DNA of 11,157 bases from Treponema sp. (GTDB lineage Bacteria; Spirochaetota; Spirochaetia; Treponematales; Breznakiellaceae), in NCBI GenBank assembly GCA_031288815.1, contig JAITQR010000353.1, forward strand, positions 1-11,157, written 5' to 3'. The notes beneath the pieces were generated by a model. The model saw only the letters and a program-made list of their open reading frames with translations. It was not told the origin of the DNA and did not search any database. The position numbers and the translations under genes were made by a program. Below are positions 8,058 to 11,157 of the stretch, piece after piece. Numbering within the stretch: the first letter of the stretch is position 1; each line of letters starts with the position of its first letter.

Positions 8058-8104
8058 CGCATCGCGCCATAATTTTTCTAAGTGAAAGGGCGCATTGCGC
8101 CATA
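8058..8104. promoter_or_regulatory. Pair of 14-bp direct repeats in the divergent promoter region (possible operator)
   Basis: CGCATCGCGCCATA (8058-8071) and CGCATTGCGCCATA (8091-8104) match at 13 of 14 positions. Their starts are 33 bp apart, about three helical turns. The second sits in a perfect palindrome, GGCGCATTGCGCC (8089-8101). Such a pair on one DNA face between divergent genes suits a dimeric or cooperatively bound regulator. The regulator is unknown. Confidence 0.4.
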
Positions 8105-8140
8105 CCAATTTATAGAATTACAGCCCAATACTTAAAAAGC

Positions 8141-8169
8141 TTGATCCTTCAGGAAAATGGATGTATCAT
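8141..8169 (+). promoter_or_regulatory. Candidate sigma70 promoter for the FAD oxidoreductase gene
   Basis: A -35 box TTGATC (8141-8146, 4 of 6 matches) and a -10 box TATCAT (8164-8169, 5 of 6) are 17 bp apart. Transcription would start near 8176, giving a leader of about 125 nt before the ATG at 8300. No comparable promoter was found on the minus strand for the ABC ATPase gene. Confidence 0.5.
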
Positions 8170-8194
8170 CGGTATTCGGGATGAATGGTTACAC

Positions 8195-8290
8195 CCCGCG
8201 AACCGTATAAGGGCCCGATAACCGGGGCTTTTTTGCCCGGGGCGCCTTTGGGCTCCTTTATTTACGCGCGAAGCGCGACAAACTCCCAGG
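8195..8290 (+). repeat. Hairpin-rich repeat, copy B, forming the FAD gene leader
   Basis: It shares with copy A the left end CCCGCGAACC (8195-8204; 4014-4023 in A) and a right end consisting of a GCGCGAAGCGC hairpin, ACAAA, one variable base and TCCCAGG. The distance from left end to hairpin is 70 nt here and 72 nt in A. The middle differs in sequence but is also structured. The hairpin is CGCGC (8265-8269)-GAA-GCGCG (8273-8277). The terminal CAGG merges with the CAGGAGG ribosome-binding site (8287-8293). Confidence 0.6.
8213..8234 (+). terminator. Weak terminator-like hairpin in the FAD gene leader (possible attenuator)
   Basis: GCCCG (8213-8217) can pair with CGGGGC (8223-8228) with one bulged G, followed directly by TTTTTT (8229-8234). 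The stem is short. Just upstream, GGTTA (8187-8191) can pair either with AACC at 8201-8204 or with TAACC at 8219-8223, so alternative folds are possible. Confidence 0.3.
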
Positions 8291-8299
8291 AGGCGTTTT

Positions 8300-9685
8300 A
8301 TGGACTTTGTTGTACGGCCCGAGCGGAAAATACCCGCCCGTAATTTCGACGTGGTTGTGGCCGGCGGGGGAACCGCCGGGGTGTTCGCCGCCATCGCCGC
8401 GGCCCGGGGAGGCGCGAAAACCGCCCTCATCGAAAGCAAGGGTTATGTGGGAGGCATCGCCGCCGAAGGAGGCTGCGGGCTCCACAGTTTTTACAACCTC
8501 TGGCAGCCTTTCAATGTGGAAAAACGCATGGTGGTCCGGGGTATCCCCGAGGAGTTTATCCAGCGGCTCTACAAGGCCGGGGGATGTTCGGGCCACAACG
8601 ACACGATCCTCAGAACGGAGTACGACGCCGAAACCCTCTGCGTGGACGTGGAGGTTTACAAATTTGTGGCCCATGACATGCTCAGGGAAGCGGGCGTCCA
8701 TGTTATGGTCAACACCCTGGCGGTAGACGCCATAAAGGAGGGGGACCGGGTTACCGCGCTTGTCGCCGAGAGCCACGAGGGCGGCGAGGCGGTCTTCGGC
8801 AAGGTTTTTATCGACGCCACCGGCTACGGGGATCTGGCCGCCCGGGCCGGGGCCGCGTACACCGAGCCCAACGATCATCCGGTGGTGAACAGCATCGGTA
8901 TCGCCGGTATTGACATCGACAAGTATTACGCTTTTCTGAAAGAGCGTGGAGCCCTTACCGAATACGGCCGGGGGCCCCGGAGCGGCAGGCGGGACCGGAT
9001 AATCCGGGTAGACGGCCACTGGGCCGATATTGATCCGGAGCTTCGCAAGGCCCAGCAGGCCCTGGGGATGGCAAGCGTAACCACCACGATACACGACAAC
9101 TATTTCATGTTCATCAAGGTAAATTTTGTCATGCCCGTTTCACCCACCAACCGGGACGCCCTGGCGGAGGCGGAATATGAACTGCGGCGGCGGCATCGGG
9201 GCTGCATAGAACTGCTGCGGAAGACCATTCCCGGCGCGGAAGACGCTTTTATCGCCCGGTCCGCCCCGACCATTACCATACGCCGGGGGCGCTGCATCGT
9301 CTGCGACTATGACATTTCCCATGACGAGGTGCTGAAGGGGCTTCACTTTCCCGACGAGATTTACTCCTACGGTTTCCACGATATGGCCCCCAAATTCCAG
9401 ATAGCCGGGGGGAAGACCTACGGGCTTCCCTACCGGAGCATCGTGGTAAAGGGGCTGGAAAACCTCTTCGCGGTGGGAATGATTATCACATCGGATCACA
9501 ACGCCCACATGTCCACCAGGAACACTGTTTCGTGTATGGCCATGGGGCAGGCCGCGGGGACAGCCGCCGCGCTTTGCTCCGGCAAAAACATTCCGGATGT
9601 CCGGGAGCTTCCGTATCCCGAACTGTACCGCGCCCTTAAGGAGGGCGATGTCTGGTTCGACGCCGAAACCCCCTACAAGAGTTAA
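8300..9685 (+). CDS. FAD-dependent oxidoreductase (FAD_oxidored family)
   Basis: Flavoprotein of 461 residues, predicted cytosolic, with no signal peptide or membrane segment. The N-terminal dinucleotide-binding fold shows VVVAGGGTAGVFAA (18-31) and Glu45 at the end of the second strand (TALIESKGYVGG), which should bind the FAD ribose. A second FAD-contact motif, IDATGYGDLAARAGA, is at 171-185. The C-terminal FAD-binding segment NLFAVGMIITSDHNAHMSTRN...GQAAGTAAAL closes the fold. Length and motif order fit the PF12831-type family, which includes many proteins of unknown substrate, so no reaction is assigned. CAGGAGG lies 6 nt before the ATG, a very strong ribosome-binding site. The gene is divergent from the ABC ATPase gene and sits upstream of larC, separated by a promoter and hairpins, so a shared transcript with larC is unlikely unless terminators are read through. 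Confidence 0.85.
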   Translation: MDFVVRPERKIPARNFDVVVAGGGTAGVFAAIAAARGGAKTALIESKGYVGGIAAEGGCGLHSFYNLWQPFNVEKRMVVRGIPEEFIQRLYKAGGCSGHNDTILRTEYDAETLCVDVEVYKFVAHDMLREAGVHVMVNTLAVDAIKEGDRVTALVAESHEGGEAVFGKVFIDATGYGDLAARAGAAYTEPNDHPVVNSIGIAGIDIDKYYAFLKERGALTEYGRGPRSGRRDRIIRVDGHWADIDPELRKAQQALGMASVTTTIHDNYFMFIKVNFVMPVSPTNRDALAEAEYELRRRHRGCIELLRKTIPGAEDAFIARSAPTITIRRGRCIVCDYDISHDEVLKGLHFPDEIYSYGFHDMAPKFQIAGGKTYGLPYRSIVVKGLENLFAVGMIITSDHNAHMSTRNTVSCMAMGQAAGTAAALCSGKNIPDVRELPYPELYRALKEGDVWFDAETPYKS

Positions 9686-9703
9686 AGCAAATCGGCCGCC
9701 TGG

Positions 9704-9765
9704 CTGTGCGCCGGGCGGAGCTTCGTCACAGGGCGCTTGAGCCCGGAACCTTTCGGCTCTTTGCG
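9704..9765 (+). repeat. Hairpin cluster after the FAD gene, possible degenerate copy C
   Basis: CTGTG (9704-9708) can pair with CACAG (9727-9731), or GCGCC (9708-9712) with GGCGC (9732-9736). GAGCC (9739-9743) pairs with GGCTC (9755-9759), followed by TTT. The order CGTCAC-AGGGCGC, CCCGGAACCTTT, GGCTC, TTTGCG resembles copy A (3978-4045) with gaps, so it may be a decayed copy. It could also be a weak terminator for the FAD gene. The 9686-9774 stretch holds no gene that I can support. Confidence 0.3.
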
Positions 9766-9774
9766 ATGTCCCCC

Positions 9775-9795
9775 CGTGTTCGACACGTCCGTGTT
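9775..9795 (+). promoter_or_regulatory. Inverted repeat with extra half-site just upstream of the larC promoter
   Basis: CGTGT-TCG-ACACG (9775-9787) is a perfect 5-bp inverted repeat, and a further CGTGTT half-site follows at 9790-9795, ending 7 nt before the -35 box. The position suits an activator or repressor site. It does not resemble the NikR operator (GTATGA-N16-TCATAC). Confidence 0.35.
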
Positions 9796-9802
9796 TGCCG
9801 GC

Positions 9803-9830
9803 TTGACTTTTCCCGAAAGTATGCCATAAT
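9803..9830 (+). promoter_or_regulatory. Candidate sigma70 promoter upstream of larC
   Basis: TTGACT (-35, 9803-9808, 5 of 6 consensus) and CATAAT (-10, 9825-9830, 5 of 6) are separated by 16 bp. It is the best promoter match I found in the window. Transcription would begin near 9837 and leave a leader of nearly 290 nt before the larC start. Confidence 0.65.
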
Positions 9831-9835
9831 AAGAG

Positions 9836-9946
9836 GGTAGCCATCATCTACCATAGGGCGTTTATTCGACCCTGCAAAACCCGGGTGAATGGCCGGATTT
9901 TTTGGCCCCCTGTTTCCCTCCCAATGAATAGGGGGCCTTTTCTTTT
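9836..9946 (+). ncRNA. Structured larC leader: candidate attenuator, riboswitch or small RNA
   Basis: Downstream of the promoter come stem P1 (GGTAG 9836-9840 with CTACC 9848-9852), stem P2 (AGGGCG 9855-9860 with CG-A-CCCT 9867-9873, one bulge), and a weak GGCC/GGCC pairing (9891-9894 with 9904-9907). A strong terminator ends at 9946. The weak pairing uses bases of the terminator's 5' arm, so the two are mutually exclusive. The whole is about 110 nt, the size of a riboswitch with expression platform or of a small RNA. I recognise no known class. Confidence 0.4.
9904..9946 (+). terminator. Strong intrinsic terminator in the larC leader (first of three)
   Basis: GGCCCCCT (9904-9911) pairs perfectly with AGGGGGCC (9930-9937) across an 18-nt loop and is followed by TTTTCTTTT (9938-9946). 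It lies downstream of the 9803-9830 promoter and upstream of larC, so it should stop leader transcription unless an alternative fold forms. Confidence 0.7.
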
Positions 9947-9958
9947 GCCTGTTTCTCC

Positions 9959-9988
9959 CCAGGCCCCTCGGGCTGGTGGATTTTTTTT
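9959..9988 (+). terminator. Second intrinsic terminator-like hairpin in the larC leader
   Basis: CCAG(G)CCC (9959-9966) pairs with GGGCTGG (9970-9976) around a 3-nt loop with one bulged G. Four bases later comes a run of eight T (9981-9988). Confidence 0.6.
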
Positions 9989-10042
9989 ATACATTGAGGC
10001 TTTTCCAGAAGGGGAACATGAGGGCGGCGCCTTTCGCCTTTT

Positions 10043-10077
10043 CCTCTCCCCAGTTCCTTTAAGCGGGAGAGGTTTTT
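10043..10077 (+). terminator. Third intrinsic terminator-like hairpin in the larC leader
   Basis: CCTCTCCC (10043-10050) pairs perfectly with GGGAGAGG (10065-10072) across a 14-nt loop, followed by TTTTT (10073-10077). It lies 46 nt before the larC start, so it could also affect early elongation into the gene. Confidence 0.6.
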
Positions 10078-10123
10078 CCGAAACTTCAGTTTTTGGGAAG
10101 GCTCAGGAATCGGGAGTTTTACT

Positions 10124-11157
10124 TTGAAGACTTTGCACTTTGAGTGTTTTGCCGGAATTTCCGGCGATATGGCCCTGGGCGCCCTGGTAGATCTGGGGGT
10201 CGATGCCGGGGATATCCGCCGGGAACTGGGGAAACTTGGCATCGGCGGCTGGAAACTTGACTTTGTGGCGGATCAGCGTAACGGCATCGGCGGGACCCAC
10301 GCGGTAGTGGAACTGGAAGGAACCGGCGATCATATCGCCCATGACGAGGATCCCCAGTATCACTACCGGCCGGTTTATGCCAAAGATTCCGTGCATATCC
10401 ACGAGGACCCGCACGAACACCCCCACGAGCATCCGCATGAACATCCGCACGCGCACCACCACGAACACTCCCATGAACAGAGCGGCCACCCTCATCATCA
10501 CGAACACGCCCACAATTCCTGGAGGGAGATCCGGGCCCTTATCGAAGGCTCGAAGATAAGCCAGGGGGCCAGGAAGCGGGCGCTGGATATCTTCACCCGA
10601 ATCGCCGAGGCCGAGGCGAAGGTACACGGGGTTTCCCCGGAGGATGTGGCCTTTCACGAGGTGGGGGCTCTGGACTCGATTATCGACATTGTCGGGACGG
10701 CGCTTTGCCTGGATATCCTCAAGCCGGACAGGATTACCTGTAGCGAGATAGAGCTGGGCGGCGGTACGGTGAAATGCGCCCACGGGATACTCCCCGTACC
10801 CGCCCCAGCGACCCTTCTCCTGGTACGGGGGCTTCCGGTAAGAACCGGGGGCTTTAACAAGGAAATGACCACCCCCACCGGGGCGGCGATCCTCGCGGCC
10901 AGCGTGGACGAGTTTATCACCGGTCCCGTATCCTTCAGGGAGCTAAAAACCGGGATAGGCATCGGAACCCGGAAGATGGAAAAGCCCAACCTGCTGCGGG
11001 TCTCCTGGCGCGAAACCCCGGAAGCCGCGCCGGGGAACCTTCCCCGGGACTCCGCCGGTTCCCGGCCCTGGAAGACCGAGGCCCTGGTACTCCTTGAGGC
11101 AAACATCGACGATATGACCGGAGAGGCCCTGGGTTTTCTCATGGAGCGCCTCTTCGA
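10124..11157 (+). CDS. larC: Nickel-pincer cofactor nickel insertase LarC (DUF111), 3' truncated by window edge
   Basis: LarC inserts nickel into the thiolated pyridinium mononucleotide made by LarB and LarE, in a CTP-dependent reaction, giving the cofactor used by LarA. The 344 visible residues start with the family N-terminus MKTLHFECFAGISGDMALGAL. A histidine-rich segment follows at residues 91-130 with 20 histidines, probably for nickel handling. Then come conserved LarC blocks: VAFHEVGALDSIIDIVG (175-191), GGGTVKCAHGILPVPAPAT (212-230), EMTTPTGAAIL (247-257) and GIGIGTRKMEKPNLLRV (277-293). The C-terminal CTP-binding domain begins with EALVLLEANIDDMTGEALG and is cut by the window end. 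The start is TTG 10124, with GGGAG 7 nt upstream; no ATG or GTG gives this N-terminus. The frame runs through the LarC1/LarC2 junction without interruption, unlike L. plantarum, which needs a programmed frameshift. A dedicated promoter and three terminator-like hairpins lie upstream. larB and larE are not in view. Confidence 0.93.
   Translation, partial: MKTLHFECFAGISGDMALGALVDLGVDAGDIRRELGKLGIGGWKLDFVADQRNGIGGTHAVVELEGTGDHIAHDEDPQYHYRPVYAKDSVHIHEDPHEHPHEHPHEHPHAHHHEHSHEQSGHPHHHEHAHNSWREIRALIEGSKISQGARKRALDIFTRIAEAEAKVHGVSPEDVAFHEVGALDSIIDIVGTALCLDILKPDRITCSEIELGGGTVKCAHGILPVPAPATLLLVRGLPVRTGGFNKEMTTPTGAAILAASVDEFITGPVSFRELKTGIGIGTRKMEKPNLLRVSWRETPEAAPGNLPRDSAGSRPWKTEALVLLEANIDDMTGEALGFLMERLF
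10394..10513 (+). repeat. Histidine-codon repeat within larC
   Basis: Positions encode a run built mainly of His-Glu-His-Pro units, with CAY codons alternating with GAR and CCN (for example CACGAACACCCCCACGAGCA). Synonymous codons vary between units, so the repeat appears kept by selection on the protein rather than being a recent DNA expansion. It encodes the probable metal-binding loop of LarC. Confidence 0.8.

Noticed and set aside
8062..8062. ATG at 8062 as the ABC ATPase start, adding 15 residues.
   Set aside because: The extra residues are not family-like, there is no ribosome-binding site, and the codon lies within the candidate operator repeat.
8258..9094. A 278-codon minus-strand frame opposite the FAD gene.
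   Set aside because: The plus-strand product shows clear FAD-binding motifs and a strong ribosome-binding site. The opposite frame has neither.
9836..9946. Identification of the larC leader as a NiCo or other known riboswitch.
   Set aside because: The stems do not match any consensus I can recall with confidence, so it is reported only as an unclassified structured leader.
9885..10127. An 80-codon plus-strand frame starting at GTG 9885 whose TGA overlaps the larC TTG start, possibly a leader peptide.
   Set aside because: It has no ribosome-binding site, runs through three terminator hairpins and has an odd composition rich in Phe, Pro and Gly. The stop-start overlap is probably chance.

Overview
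This is a GC-rich bacterial window with long, densely packed genes and clear Shine-Dalgarno sites. Nothing in it fixes the taxon. Nickel-pincer (Lar) enzymes, an iron-type alcohol dehydrogenase and an FAD-dependent oxidoreductase suit an anaerobic or fermentative bacterium. A spirochaete is possible but unproven.

Layout. Positions 1-2219 (+) hold the C-terminal part of an iron-containing alcohol dehydrogenase, cut by the window edge, followed by a complete larA-type nickel-dependent 2-hydroxyacid racemase/epimerase. The two are 29 nt apart and probably cotranscribed. Positions 2272-8017 (-) hold a full-length Lhr-type superfamily 2 helicase and, upstream of it with overlapping ends, an OppF/DppF-type ABC ATPase with no transporter partner in view. 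A divergent promoter region (8018-8299) leads into an FAD-dependent oxidoreductase (8300-9685, +). A 438-bp non-coding stretch follows, with a good promoter and three consecutive terminator-like hairpins. It precedes larC (from 10124, +, cut by the right edge), the CTP-dependent nickel insertase that matures the LarA cofactor. LarB and LarE are not in the window.

How the genes work together. LarC installs nickel in the pincer cofactor that LarA holds on a lysine, so the two ends of the window are functionally linked although they are not one operon. The alcohol dehydrogenase next to larA may act on a related hydroxy or carbonyl compound; that is inference. Lhr (DNA repair) and the ABC ATPase look unrelated to the Lar function.

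The most unusual signal is a dispersed, hairpin-rich repeat of about 100 bp. One copy lies in frame inside lhr (about 3972-4111) and a second forms the 5' leader and ribosome-binding region of the FAD gene (8195-8290). Both share the same ends and spacing, and one hairpin carries a compensatory base-pair change. A degenerate partial copy may lie at 9704-9765. The second main signal is the larC leader, which looks like an attenuator or regulatory RNA.
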